Shown one piece after another: positions 42,953 through 54,059 of a stretch of DNA of 64,000 nt; the stretch's first letter is position 1, and each line of letters begins with the position of its first letter. The translations under genes and the position numbers were made by a program. Source of the DNA: Brassica napus (lineage: Eukaryota > Streptophyta > Magnoliopsida > Brassicales > Brassicaceae); NCBI RefSeq assembly GCF_020379485.1, contig NC_063452.1, positions 37,276,650-37,340,649 of the forward strand. Reading direction: 5' to 3'. The notes under the pieces were generated by a model, which was not told the DNA's origin, made no database searches, and saw only the letters and a program-made list of their open reading frames with translations.

Positions 42953-43990
42953 TGGGAAAAGGAGCAGCCGAAGAAAAACCGAAGAAGTTGAAGGAAAAGT
43001 TGCAGAAGCGATGACGAAAGAAAAGAGAAACCAGACTGCAAAAAAAAAGAAAAAAAAATTGGGGAAAGAGAAAAGTAGTTAAAAAGGTAATCTTTATTTA
43101 CCGATATGAAAGGCTCCCGTTTTCACTCGTTTTATCCAACCTCCTTTTCTCGTTTCTCAAATTTAGGGGGTGTTATTGGATTCTGCATTTTTATATAATG
43201 GAATTTGAGTATTGAAATTTGAGTTCGTGTCTATTTTGACGGATTCTCCGTAAAGCATGTGGATTTGTTGCATGTCATTTCATAGCCTTTTTAGGAATTG
43301 CTATGAAATTTCTTATTTAGAAAATCACCAAAATTTGTTTTTTTTTTTCTGAGCTTTTCAATTAGGATCTGAAACAGTAATTTCTGAACACTGGAAAAAC
43401 TCTTTCGAACTATCATAAACATGTGATCTGTTCCTCTTTTAATCTGAATATTTTTTTAAAGAGTGAATCATATTTGTAGATGAAATAGAAGCAACTGCTA
43501 CCACCACTCAGATTTATTTGGGTTTTCCAGTAACAACATTTTTTTCTGGGACATGGATATAATAGAAACAGTTTTGACATAGAATCTCTATGTTCGTCTT
43601 CTTCGGTAATAATTATATTTTTTCATCTTCTTTTATATTCTATCAATTGGTGAGAACCGGATCAATAGACTTTTTAATTGATAAAAGAGAGAAGAAAAAA
43701 ACTATATGTTTCGAGTCCTTCGAAAAAACAGATATGCAAGAAAAAAACTATATGTTTCGAGGTTTTGTTTCCGTTCCCGGCGGGTTTTAACGCTTGATTT
43801 CAATACAAAAAGTACATTAAAAAACTGAAATAACTAAAATAGTAAATCTAACAATGCGGAATCAGTGACCAATAGGTTTCAGCTTTGTATACGTCAAAAG
43901 GTGATACCTTTGATTCTTAATTTCGATTGGCATTGTGGTTTCTTTTGTTTGGTTCTTTACAGTGCGCGTGTGTGTGCGTTTTTTTTACAG
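42953..43990. other. Upstream region of the MORC pseudogene and non-coding DNA
   Basis: The first 150 bp would be the MORC leader and promoter on the minus strand; A-rich runs are present but no clear TATA box. Near 43757 a stretch reading gaggttttgtttccgttccc then ggcgggttt repeats almost exactly the MORC exon 1 segment at 42871-42900, a short duplicated host fragment. Also present is a 20-bp direct repeat, aaaaaactatatgtttcgag, at about 43697 and 43743. Otherwise AT-rich with no gene. Confidence 0.45.
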
Positions 43991-44253
43991 GTTTCCCCGC
44001 CTCTGTTGACTCCTACATGAACTTGCAGGTACTTTCCTTTGCGTTTTTATGTTCTGTTCGAGAATGCTAAAGTAGGATGAAGTTTTGAACAAAGATTGAT
44101 GTTGTAATTTTAAAAGCTAGGATTGATAGGCCTATCATTCTTTTCAGTTTAATCATTTGAGTTTGGTTATACTGTTTTTTTTTTACAGCTTGGAAACACT
44201 GAAGAATACATCGAAGGACAGTTGATAGGGAACCTTCGAGAGATTTTGATCAG
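43991..44253 (+). pseudogene. Two exons of spliceosomal SmF (snRNP F) protein
   Basis: SmF is a ring subunit of the Sm core on U1, U2, U4 and U5 snRNAs. Between a ttttacag acceptor and a gtactt donor, bases 43991-44028 encode FPASVDSYMNLQ; between the next acceptor (ttttacag) and a gtaatc donor, 44189-44253 encode LGNTEEYIEGQLIGNLREILIR. Plant SmF reads GFLASVDSYMNLQ then LGNTEEYIDGQL.GNLGEILIR, with the same residue order and a phase-compatible junction. The upstream exon with the conserved PKPFLN start and the final exon with CNNVLYVRG were not found nearby. It is therefore a fragment, either a broken local copy or a captured piece. Several residues (L to P, G to R) differ from the usual protein. 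Confidence 0.65.
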
Positions 44254-44609
44254 GTAATCTATAACCTCATTTGTACCACTTCATTCTCAAAGTTACCACT
44301 TACTTCGTTATTGTCTCCTGTAAAAATAAATCAGTTTAAAAAAAAAAAAAAAGAAGTAAATCTGTTTTATTACTTCACACCGGACGTTAAGTGTTTTTGT
44401 GTTTATTAATAGAAGAAAACAGCAAGTAATATGCTTTAGTACTGACAATGTTTGTATTTTCTTACGTTTTGCATGTTTACATTAATCTTCATTGGTAGTG
44501 ATGTATAACAGGTACATGCATCTGCGGATTTACAGTCTGATATAACATTGTTGATTATTTCCGTAAACTTGTGGAAGGTCAACAAATTGAGAGGCCAATG
44601 GGGGTGTAA
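44254..44609. other. Non-coding DNA between SmF fragment and Harbinger element
   Basis: Intron-like DNA following the SmF donor site, with an A-run (44339-44353). I looked for the last SmF exon here and beyond the Harbinger element and did not find it. Confidence 0.4.
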
Positions 44610-44869
44610 GAGCAAGTCCATCAATTAGGACTTCTTAGGGGCTCTAATGATTTAATTAAGATTAAATAAGGTAATCTGGCAAGATTAGAGCTTTGGTTGG
44701 TGGAATTATTATTTTCTTCCTCCAATGGGAGAACCCCCTATGGGGTTCTAAAAAAAAAAAAAAAAATTAAGTAGAATTATTTAATATAAAAGCATACATA
44801 AAATTTTTAATAAAAATTACAAAAAGATATTAAAAATACAAATGCAAAAGTAAACGAGAAAAAAAACGA

Positions 44870-46189
44870 TTAGTTGAAATCTCCATTTGCTCCAAATTTT
44901 TGCCATATATTCTCAACCAAATCAGCTTTCAATTGTTGATTTATTTTTCTATCACGAATTTGATTCCGAATGGCCATCATATTGCCGAGATTTGAAGGCA
45001 TATCTGTAGAAAATGTGAAATCCACTTCTGAAGATCGGTTTGATTCCGGCTGTTCGAAAACTGATACATCAAAATGAGTGTACCCATCTCGTTCGTCTTC
45101 GACGATCATATTATGTAGAATGATACATGCTCGCATTATCTTGCCAATTTTTATTTTATCCCACAAAAGAGCGGGATTTTTGACAATGGCAAATCGAGCT
45201 TGCAAGACTCCAAAAGCACGTTCGACATCTTTACGTACAGCTTCTTGATGTGTAGCGAATAAGGTTGCTTTCGGACCTTGCGGAAGTGGAATAGATTGGA
45301 CAAAAGTAGCCCATTTTGGATATATACCATCTGTGAGATAGTAAGCCAAATGGTATTCGTGTCCGTTTACAATGTAATTAACTTTTGGAGCTCGACCTTG
45401 TAATATATCATCAAAAACCGGTGATCGATCAAGAACATTGATATCGTTTAATGTACCTGGAGGTCCGAAAAACGCGTGCCATATCCAGAGGTCTTGTGAC
45501 GCAACAGCCTCTAAAACGATTGTTGGCTTTCCTGATCCACGTGTATATTGACCTTTCCATGCGGTTGGACAATTCTTCCACTCCCAATGCATACAATCAA
45601 TACTTCCTATCATCCCCGGAAATCCGCGTATCTCTCCAATATCGAGCAGTCGTTGAAGATCTTCTGGTGTGGGTCTTCTTAGATACCCATCTCCAAATAA
45701 ATTTATGATTCCTTGAACAAAATGTTCCAAGCATAAAAGCGCCGTGGTCTCACCAAGTCGGAGGTATTCGTCGACCGCATCAGCTGGACAACCATATGCC
45801 ATCATACGAATTGCTGCAGTTGCCTTTTGTAACGGAGAGTGACCGAACCTTCCAGTAGCATCTCTTCTATGTTGAAAGTATGGGACTTCAGCGGAAAGTC
45901 GATCAACAATACGCATGAACAAGGGCTTGTTCATTCGAAACCGGCGTCGAAACATGTGAGAAGGATATGTTGCATCTTCACTAAAATAATCGTTCCATAA
46001 CTGCAAGTGTCCCTGTTCCCGTTGTCTTTCGATGTAAGCTCGTTTTTTTTTTGACCTTGATGCTTCTTGGCGATTTTCATTACGAATGAGGAGATTTTCA
46101 AAATATTGATCGAAATATTGATCAAATTTTTCATCCATCATTTCTTCAATATCATTATTTTCAATATCATTATTAGAAGAAGAAGCCAT
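44870..46189 (-). CDS. Harbinger DDE transposase (HARBI1-like, DDE_Tnp_4)
   Basis: The 439-codon frame has an acidic start (MASSSNNDIENNDIEEMMDE), then YPSHMFRRRFRMNKPLFMRI and a helix-turn-helix-like segment (SPLQKATAAIRMMAYGCPAD). The DDE core shows all three acidic residues: GSIDCMHWEWKNCPTAWKGQ (D), YYLTDGIYPKWATFV (D) and VRKDVERAFGVLQARFAIV (E), with CIILHNMIVEDE closing the domain. Its length and motifs match full PIF/Harbinger transposases. The enzyme cuts the TIRs and inserts at TWA sites, normally needing the Myb-like partner encoded upstream. ATG at 46189 is preferred because it is the first in frame and gives the typical acidic N-terminus. Confidence 0.92.
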   Translation of the reverse strand: MASSSNNDIENNDIEEMMDEKFDQYFDQYFENLLIRNENRQEASRSKKKRAYIERQREQGHLQLWNDYFSEDATYPSHMFRRRFRMNKPLFMRIVDRLSAEVPYFQHRRDATGRFGHSPLQKATAAIRMMAYGCPADAVDEYLRLGETTALLCLEHFVQGIINLFGDGYLRRPTPEDLQRLLDIGEIRGFPGMIGSIDCMHWEWKNCPTAWKGQYTRGSGKPTIVLEAVASQDLWIWHAFFGPPGTLNDINVLDRSPVFDDILQGRAPKVNYIVNGHEYHLAYYLTDGIYPKWATFVQSIPLPQGPKATLFATHQEAVRKDVERAFGVLQARFAIVKNPALLWDKIKIGKIMRACIILHNMIVEDERDGYTHFDVSVFEQPESNRSSEVDFTFSTDMPSNLGNMMAIRNQIRDRKINQQLKADLVENIWQKFGANGDFN

Positions 46190-46194
46190 TTAGC

Positions 46195-46330
46195 TTGAGC
46201 TTGAGAAAATGTATTTGAAGATGAGAGAAATGAGAGTTGAGCTTGAGAAAATGTATTTGAGGATGAGAGAAATGATAGCTTGAACTTGAGAAAAATGATT
46301 TTGAGGATGAGAAATGGTAAAATTGTATTT
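46195..46330. repeat. Short tandem repeat upstream of Harbinger transposase
   Basis: gagcttgagaaaatgtatttga then agatgagagaaatga recurs at about 46195, 46238 and, diverged, 46280. It lies in the 5' leader of the transposase gene on the minus strand. Confidence 0.75.
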
Positions 46331-46464
46331 GCGCTTGCGACAACTTCTGTAATGGTTTTGAACTGTTTTGTATTTAAAGACAAATGGTTACACAAGGAGA
46401 GAAATGTTCATTATTTGGCTACACGAGTGTTGTAATATATAAGCGCCAATGGCTTGAGATAAAA

Positions 46465-46645
46465 TAAAGGAGAGTCACGAGGTGTTGAGTGAAGTGAAGT
46501 CTTGTCTCTGCTTTAAAGCTTTATGTCACGAGTCTTGGCTTCTTCTCTGCTTGAAAGCTTTATGCCAGGAGTGTTGAGTGAAGTCTTGTCTCTGCTTCAA
46601 AGCTCGATGTCACGAGTGTTGAGTGAAGTCTTGGCTTCTTGTATC
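46465..46645. repeat. Degenerate repeat (gtgttgagtgaagtcttg) in Harbinger intergenic region
   Basis: Three to four copies of gtgttgagtgaagtcttg with ctctgctt and tttatgtcacgag linkers lie between the two genes. No coding sense. Confidence 0.65.
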
Positions 46646-46894
46646 ACAAGTTTTCTCTGTTTCACCTGCAAAAAAAACAGAGAACAGACGCATGAGTGAT
46701 GATAGCCACAAGCAAACACAAATAGGCACAAGCAAACACAAAGCACACAACTCTAAGAAGAGAACATGAGACATTAACATTAACATACTAAAGCATTACA
46801 TAACATTAGCCACAAACCCATAAGACATTACATAACAAGACGAGATAAAGCCATAGACCATTCAGATACACAAACTGAGATAAAGCCATAGATA

Positions 46895-47818
46895 CTAAAT
46901 ACACAACATGTCACGTATAAGCTGTTCTTTCAAAGCTAATTCAAGTTCGCTTAAGGGCTCTGTCTTGCCCATGAGTTTGTCAAGCAATTTTTGCTTGTTG
47001 AGCTTGTCCTTTAAGGCAAAGTCCTTTTCCCTTAGCTCCCACACGTTCTGAAAATCCTTCCTCTCCTTCTCTTTCTCTTCCAAACTCGCTTGCTTGCTCA
47101 CTGAACTTTTTCCTTTGGCCTTTGATGCTTTAACACCAACAGGACGAGCTTCATCCTCTACATGGTTTCCTGGCCCATACGTTGCTGACTGTGAACCTTG
47201 GTCACCTAACTTCCTTCTCTTACCCTGCACTTTATCAGTCGAGGCTCCACACCATTTCTGATCATGGCGAAGCTCCAACCATGCATGCTCCATGGTGAAC
47301 TTCACCTTGTAATCATTGTAGAAAATCTGATGAGCTATCTTCAACACGTCATCCTCATTCTGTCCACTCGATCTCTGCTTCGTTGCAGCGACATAGCAGC
47401 CCACAAACCTCGACACTGCCTCATTAATCTTCGCCCACCTTTGTTTACAGCACGTTCGATCTCTCTTTTGCAGACCAGCTAGCTTAGGACTCGCAGCGAA
47501 ATAAGCAGCAATACGTTGCCAAAACGCATTTGCTTTCTGCTCATTTCCTACTACTGGGTCTTTAGAAGTGTTTAACCAAGCACTTATTAGGACACCATCT
47601 TCTGTAGGTGTCCATTTGCGTCTCTCTTTACGGTTAGAGACAGTCTCTGCATCTTCATTGCCATCTTCAGTCCCTTCTGGACCGAAGACAGAGGCATCCG
47701 ACGTAGAGACTGTGTCTATACTAGGTTCACGTAGTGGTTGAGAGAAGTGGTTTTGGGTGTATGGTTGTTGGCTATTTAAGAGATTTTGAAAGCTATAATG
47801 CTGCGTATATGGATCCAT
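46895..47818 (-). CDS. Harbinger Myb/SANT-like accessory protein (ORF1)
   Basis: The 307-codon frame begins MDPYTQHYSFQNLLNSQQPY. Residues about 67-150 form a trihelix/SANT-like DNA-binding domain: RRKWTPTEDGVLISAWLNTS, AFWQRIAAYFAAS and CCKQRWAKINEAVSRFVGCY. The middle is lysine-rich (KRRKLGDQ) and the C-terminus is a charged coiled coil (KEKERKDFQNVWELREKDF). In PIF/Harbinger elements this partner binds DNA and carries the transposase to the nucleus. Plant genomes often annotate it as glutathione transferase-like or NAM-associated; the SANT-like reading is better supported. It lies 0.7 kb upstream of the transposase on the same strand. Confidence 0.85.
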   Translation of the reverse strand: MDPYTQHYSFQNLLNSQQPYTQNHFSQPLREPSIDTVSTSDASVFGPEGTEDGNEDAETVSNRKERRKWTPTEDGVLISAWLNTSKDPVVGNEQKANAFWQRIAAYFAASPKLAGLQKRDRTCCKQRWAKINEAVSRFVGCYVAATKQRSSGQNEDDVLKIAHQIFYNDYKVKFTMEHAWLELRHDQKWCGASTDKVQGKRRKLGDQGSQSATYGPGNHVEDEARPVGVKASKAKGKSSVSKQASLEEKEKERKDFQNVWELREKDFALKDKLNKQKLLDKLMGKTEPLSELELALKEQLIRDMLCI

Positions 47819-49286
47819 AATTTAGAGGCTTTGAAAGAAAAGGTTTTGAAAGAACAAGAGTGTTTTGTTCACAATTTAAAGGGAAGTTTTTAAACTTTAA
47901 AAATTTTTTGTTGTAATTAATGTCTTTACCTACAACTAAAACAACCACCAAAACTAAATACATATCGCTTCAACTCAACTAACACACGCTAAACCAACCA
48001 AGAAAATAAATACATACAAATCAATATCTAACTAAAGCAATACTACAATCAATTTAATTCCTAACCAAATCAATATCTACCACACATTCAACTAACTAAA
48101 GCCATAGTAAAGTGTACTTACCTCTTGCCAACTGTGAAATGGAAGATTGTGTTCGGTAATGAATGCTCCATTGATGTTGCACCCGTTTCTGAGAGAGACT
48201 CTGGTCCGTAATCAATGCAAAAGAAAATGCCCCTGCCTTCACCACGCACACCACACATCCTTGCACAACCAACACCCAAAAGTAAAATTAAAAGCTGATT
48301 TGACCAAAGCTACTATCACTAAATTCGAACACAACTACTTGGCGTTTCAATTGCTAAGAATAATTAACCATCTCGACCAAAACTAATATCACTAACCAAT
48401 CAGTTCATCGGATTTGTAATTTAGAGACAAAGATCAAAGCATATTAACAAACCTTAAGCAGACATCGTGATGTAATCTTTTCCTCTCCACAAAGGAATAA
48501 CAAAGTGATGCCTGCAATTGATACATCACCAGACATTAGAAGATTAAATTAACAGTAGAAAAATAACTGGTGATCAGCTTATTAGCACTCGCCTGGTTGT
48601 TGATCCAACTAATAAATTGAGAAGCTTTCATAGTGATCCCAATATGCCATCATCCCAGCTGATACAACCAAAATACAACCATCAGTAAATCAGAAATACA
48701 TCACATATGAAATTTTTAATCACAAAGAGAGGAGAAAATTAAACCGTACCCGATGGAAATGAGTTCCTCGGGAGATTTGGTTTTCGATCTATCCAAATCC
48801 ATGATCGAATCCAACGGTTTCGGATTCAACGGTGAGAAGGAGAAGTTGACCCAATCCAACGGTTTCAAGCCTGAACGGTGAGAAGAAGAAGATGACTGTG
48901 CGGTGAAGATTTGTCTACACGGCCAACGAGAGGACGAATGGATCTTTCATCTTTGCAAAGTGAGAAGAAGAAGATGATCGATCGATCAAAGAAGAAGACC
49001 AATCGAAGAAGAAGAAGACTGATCCGAGATCAAAAAAGAATCGCCATAGAAGACGGAGAGATCGAAGAAAGAGGAAGAAAAGAAAAGAAAATAAAATAAA
49101 ATAAAAGAAAAGAAGAGAGATAGAAAAGTTAACTCGATCCAATAGAAAGTCTCCACGTATGGATCCTTAAACAATCCTAAAAATCCCAAAATTAAGACCG
49201 TTCCTATGCTTTTTATTTCTTTTTCATTTATTTTTTTGCTTTTATTCTTTTAGAAACATCAATTAGGACTCCCGATGGAGTTGGTC
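47819..49286 (-). other. Harbinger 5' non-coding region and right terminus
   Basis: About 1.5 kb upstream of the Myb-like gene without a gene. It should hold that gene's promoter and leader introns on the minus strand. The segment 48780-48870 contains two copies of atccaacggttt, and 48960-49110 is a purine-rich low-complexity tract. Confidence 0.5.
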
Positions 49287-49289
49287 TAA

Positions 49290-49660
49290 GTATCAGCGAG
49301 GAATCTTCTTATCCAGAGAAGAAGCTTTATTTATTTATGATTAAGAAGGAAAAAAGACAACAGAAGAGTTAGGTCTTTGAGCTGATGTACTGTTTCTCAA
49401 TTTACAGATTGATGGCTCGGGTTATATGATTTAGATAGCCTTGGGTTATATGATTTATTAAAAAAAATATTTGTTCTTTGAATTTATTTGGTTTGTAATG
49501 TCTTCTCATGAGCTGGTTTGAAAACCAACATTATGTTTGTCTTTTTGGTATTTTTTACTCGATTCATTTTTTGTTATAAAATTGATTGGGATACTTAAAA
49601 GATAACCCATTTATACAATCATTTTCAATCAAAGGCCATGTTTACCAATTATATTTTACT
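49290..49660. other. AT-rich flank between Harbinger and MULE
   Basis: Host-type non-coding DNA. A direct repeat, gggttatatgattta, occurs at about 49412 and 49444. No gene. Confidence 0.4.
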
Positions 49661-50184
49661 TACTTATGTGGGCTTTTTGCAACATTGACTCAAAACTCAA
49701 AGTCAAACCTAAAACTAACCCATGTTTTTTTGGTTTTTTCTTTTGTCCTATTCACCCCACAAGTTCATGATATTCACGAAAATGCCATCAAATTTTTTTT
49801 ATTTTTTTTTCTGAAAATGACATTTTTACTCTCTCACCCTCATCATCTTCAAGTAATTACAAGATTGTCATTGTCATCAATACCCCAACCACCACGAACA
49901 ACCAATTTGAAGCTCTTAATGCACCTAAAATCGATTTACACTCTCTCTTTCTCACTTGTTATGAACTAAAAACAACATCTCTTTCACTTTTCCTCCATAT
50001 TCATCCAAAAAACTCAAGCTTTTGATTCAAATTTTTTTTATGGTTTATAGAGCCATTCAAGCATATTATTCTTGGTGGGTTACTTTCGTTTGAGATTATG
50101 GATGGTTGGAGAAGACTGTGTGTGCTAAGGAAGTCATCTCACTAATTTAAGGTATGAAATTGAAATTTTTTCCAGATTTGTTTG

Positions 50185-51065
50185 TGTAGAAGACTTACCC
50201 GTAAGTAGTCTGGCTGTAGAAGACTTACGGGTGAGTCTTCTAGTCAAACGGACGACTTACTTTTAAGTCGTCATCTTTGTTTGTTAAAAAAAAATCTAGA
50301 GAATACCCTAGACGACTTACAGATAAGTCGTCTAAGATAAATGGGTTAGTTTTGTATTTGACCCAATTGTGTCAGATATTTGACTTTTCCTGGACGACTT
50401 ACCAGTAAGTCGTCTCCGAGAAAACAAAAATTTCAATATTTTATTAAATCTGGACGACTTATCTGTAAGTCGTCTCAGGTTACTTTTGCAATTGGAAAAT
50501 AAAACTTAAATATTTAACTTTTCCCAGACGACTTACGCGGAAGTTGTCAAGTAAGACGACTTACTTGAAAGTCGTCCAGGATAAGCAAAGTCGTCCAGAT
50601 TTATTTCCTAGATTATGGTCAAGCCTTGCTTATCTCGGACGACTTTCTTGTACGTCGTCTGCCTGGACGACTTTCTAGTAAGTCGTCTGGGTAAAGTTAA
50701 ATATAGAAGTTTCATTTTCGAATTGCAAACAAACCTGAGAAGACTTACAAATAAGTCGTCTAGCTTTAATAAAATATTAAAATTTTTGTTTTCCCTGAGA
50801 CGACTTACTGGTAAGTCGTCCAGGAAAAGTCAAAAATATCAGATACAATTTGGTCAAATTCAAAACTAACCCATTTATCCAAGACGACTTACTGGTAAGT
50901 CGTCTAGTTTTTTTTTTTTTTAACAAACAAAGCTGGACGACTTACTTGTAAGTCGTCCGATTTAAAATTCAATTGTAAAAATGACCTGTTTGGACGACTT
51001 ACTGGTAAGTCTTCCAGACGACTTACTTGTAAGTCTTCCAGACGACTTACTGGTATGTCGTCTGC
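50185..51065. repeat. Palindrome array 1 upstream of the MULE transposase
   Basis: About 17-20 copies of a dyad made of ACGACTTAC, two variable bases and GTAAGTCGT, complete or half, occur every 40-70 bp in otherwise AT-rich DNA (for example near 50310, 50393, 50452, 50797, 50882, 50936, 50992). Spacer phrases also repeat: aaaattttaatattttattaaa and gggttagttttgaatttgac appear in both orientations at 50340-50440 and 50770-50880, so the array itself folds as a larger inverted repeat. Confidence 0.9.
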
Positions 51066-51131
51066 GTCAATGTTTAGTAAACTTTCATTTTCTCTATGTT
51101 TACTAATGTGTTTTATTTTGAATTTTTGTAG

Positions 51132-53430
51132 ATGATGCGTCAGTTACATGCAGTGTATGGAGAATGGTTGTTGAATGATTTCCGTTGGGATTTTGTGGTT
51201 GATAATGTCAAAGGAGCGCGAATCATTTTTTTGGGGGAAGGTTCAACACATGCTGAACTTCTTGCAATGGATCAAGAAGATTATAACCTGGACATGAGCA
51301 CAGAATCTGTGGAGATAACCTACTCATTACCAGCAAAAATGATGCAGGCTCCAGACACCCCTCCTATTCATATTACAAGTGATAGACAAGTTTGAAACTT
51401 GCTCGAGATAACCAAAACGCATGGAGTACGGCTTTGTGTATCAAGCCGTAGCAAGGTGGAAACGGTTTCAAAGTTCAGGGAAGATGATGAAGCTGATGAA
51501 GCTGATGAATGTTTTGAAGATGATGATGATGATTTGGTTGAAGATGAAAATCATGATGGGGAGGAGGACGATGGGGAGGAGGATGCTGGTATCTCTATTG
51601 TTGCTGAAGCGGACGAGAATGGTGAGGATTACAGTGTTTATCGAAAGGTTGAAGATGAGGATGAGGAAGATGATGATGTGTTTTAAAGATATCGAAAAGA
51701 TTAAAGGAGGAAGATCGAATGGTAACAGTATCTATGTCAACCAGAGTTTTGTTAGCAAGGATGCACTGCTTTCAGAGCTGCGGTTGACATCAGTGAGGTT
51801 TAAGTTCTACTTCAGAATATACAAGTCAACGAAAACTCTCCTTGTGACAACATGTCCGGTTAGTGGTTGTCAATGGAAGGTCAGAGCGAGTGTGAAACAT
51901 GGGACAAACACGTTTTGGGTAACAAAGTATGTGGAAAAACATACATGCTCAGCGGGAAACCGACTCGCTCAGCGGAGACACTGTACTCCGAAGTATGTTG
52001 GTAGGCTTTTCATTGATCGTGTTGGAATCATTGATGGGTTGAATCCGCAGCATATCACTGATGCAATGAAGAACATGTTTGGCATGACGCTTGATTACAC
52101 CACTTCATACAGAGCACTTTTATATGCACAAACATTGGTGAGAGGATCAGCAGAAGATGGGTATTCGCGTCTGCCATCATATCTCGAGCAAATCTCCTTA
52201 GCAAATCCCGATTCTATCACGGCTATAGAACTTGATTCTATCAATAGATTTAAGTATCTATTTCTCTCTTTTGGAGCTTCTATCAAAGGTTTTAAGTATC
52301 AGAGAAGGGTCATTGTGGTGGATGGGACTCACCTAAGTGGGAAATATGGAGGTGTTATGTTAGTTGCAGCCGCACAAGATGGGAATTTTCAGATATTTCC
52401 ATTGGCTTTTGGGATCGTAGATGCTGAAGATGAACCTTCTTGGGAATGGTTTTTCACAAAATTGGCTAGTTGTGTATCTGATGAGCAGCCTCTGGTGATA
52501 GTCTCTGACCGGCACGCGGCCATTAAAAGTGCGTGTGATAAGGTGTTTCCTTGGGCAACCCGAGGAATATGTTATTATCACCTTCAAGATAACATTGTCA
52601 AAAAGTTTAAAGGGAAACATCTCTTGTACTTGGTGAAAGGTGCTGCTTATGCTCATACGGTTTCAGATTTTGACCGGTACATGGCTGAGATACGGAGTGC
52701 AAACCCGGACCTTGCAACGTATTTGGAGAATGCCGACGTCAGCCTATGGTCAAGGGTTTATTGTCAGGGGGACAGGTACAACATAAAGACAAGCAACATC
52801 GCTGAATCTATTAATTCCGCTCTGAAGCGAGCTAGAGGATTTCCGGTTCAGTTCCTGTTGGAGTTCATAAGGGAGAAGCTAGGAAAGTGGTTTTGGAAAA
52901 GGAGAGAAGATGCTTTGAGTCTCCCAACTCAACATAGTCGAGGTGTTGAATACTTGCTTGCTGTTCGATCGGAGATAGCGGATACGATGACGGTACAACC
53001 AATTGATGGATGGCGATTCTTTGTGAAAGGTGGGAAAATGGACTGTGTGGTTGATTTGGAACATGGAAAGTGTGATTGTGGTGTCTATGCAGTGGAGAAA
53101 ATACCTTGCTCTCATGCTATAGCTGCTGGAACATCTGTTGGTTTGCATATCTCCACACTTGTATGTCCAGTGTACTCAAAGGATTTTCTGTTTGCAGGAT
53201 ACACAGAGAATATATATCCTTGTGTTGGACAACAAGTTGAGGAACGCACATGCTTTCCTCCGGAAGTAAAACGTGGTCCGGGAAGACAGAAGAAATCAAG
53301 ATGGCAATCTTGGTTGGAGCTATCCAGGATGAGAGGACGCAAACCCCGGAAGCAACACAGGGTTTATAGATGCTCAAAATGCAAGGAAACTGGCCATACG
53401 AAACCACAATGTAAGTCTTCCAGTGATTAG
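51132..53430 (+). pseudogene. MULE (MUDRA-type) transposase, two small lesions
   Basis: The start MMRQLHAVYGEWL (51132) opens a PB1-like N-terminal region, interrupted by a TGA at about 51393. An acidic stretch follows (DDDDLVEDENHDGEEDDGEE), then a run of T's near 51682 shifts the frame by one base. From there all domains are open: DBD_Tnp_Mut (FVSKDALLSELRLTSVRFKF, CPVSGCQWKVRASV, CPVSG...KHTC zinc-like ligands), the MULE core with D (IVVDGTHLSGKYGG), D (VIVSDRHAAIKSA) and E (NIAESINSALKRAR), a SWIM finger (CDCGVYAVEKIPCSHAIA) and a CCHC knuckle (CSKCKETGHTKPQC) at the end. Only two point lesions separate it from an open gene. Its stop falls where palindrome array 2 begins. Confidence 0.85.
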
Positions 53431-53935
53431 TCTTCCAGAAGACTTTCCATTAAGTCGTCCATAAGGTCGTCCAGTTAGTCGTCCAGGTTTTTTCTTCCAG
53501 AAGACCTTCAAGTTAGTCGTCCAGTGATTAGTCTTCCATAAGACCTTCAATTAAGTCATCTAGAAGGTCGTTCAGTTAGTCGTCCAGTGTTTTTTTTCCA
53601 GAAGACCTTCAAGTTAGTCGTCCAGTGATTAGTCTTCCAGAAGACCTTCAATTAAGTCGTCCAGAAGGTTGTCCAGTTAGTCGTCCAGGGTTTTTTCTTC
53701 CAGAAGACCTTCAAGTTAGTCGTCCAGTGTTTAGTCTTCCAGAAGACCTTCAATTAAGTCGTCCAGAAGGTCGTTCAGTTAGTCGTCCAGGGTTTTTTCT
53801 TCCAGAAGACCTTCAAGTTAGTCGTCCAGTGATTAGTCTTCCAGAAGACCTTCAATTAAGTCGTCCAGAAGGTCGTCCAGGGTTTTTTCTTCCAGAAGAC
53901 CTTCAAGTTAGTCGTCCAGTGTTCTGTCTATTTAC
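53408..53935. repeat. Palindrome array 2: about 100-bp higher-order repeat
   Basis: Units of cttccagaagaccttcaagt, tagtcgtccag, tgattagtc and ttaagtcgtccagaaggtcg form a block repeated about five times with a period near 100 bp (ggtttttt markers at about 53487, 53590, 53690, 53792, 53882). It starts inside the last codons of the transposase. Confidence 0.85.
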
Positions 53936-54059
53936 TAAAAATTTGTGTTATGAACTTATCTGTGACAACTTCTTTGTCAAATTGCACTACCAAACAAATT
54001 TGAGATGGTCTTGCCCTTTATATTATCCGAAATATAGTTACAAAAGGTCACTGCTCAAA

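Larger units (their letters stand above)
44610..49286 (-). mobile_element. PIF/Harbinger transposon with both genes open (TSD taa)
   Basis: The 4677-bp element starts GAGCAAGTCCATC and, read inward from the other end, GACCAACTCCATC: 11 of 13 bases match as terminal inverted repeats. It is flanked by taa at 44607-44609 and 49287-49289, the 3-bp TWA duplication typical of PIF/Harbinger. Two minus-strand genes lie inside: a Myb/SANT-like protein (47818-46895) and a DDE transposase (46189-44870). Both are uninterrupted, so it could be autonomous if expressed. Subterminal attaggact sequences also mirror each other. Confidence 0.85.

Noticed and set aside
42591..43082. Plus-strand ORFs of 81 codons
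   Set aside because: Antisense to MORC exon 1, which is supported by the rest of the MORC exons.
48911..49189. Overlapping lysine-rich and phenylalanine-rich ORFs on both strands
   Set aside because: Low-complexity purine tract inside the Harbinger non-coding region.
50185..51065. CRISPR-like array of short palindromic repeats
   Set aside because: Plant nuclear context, irregular spacing, degenerate units and spacers that themselves repeat; it is a transposon-internal repeat array.
51421..51690. Methionine-rich N-terminus of the 669-codon MULE frame
   Set aside because: The acidic protein in the neighbouring frame is the real coding; the methionine run is GATGAT repeats read out of frame before the frameshift.
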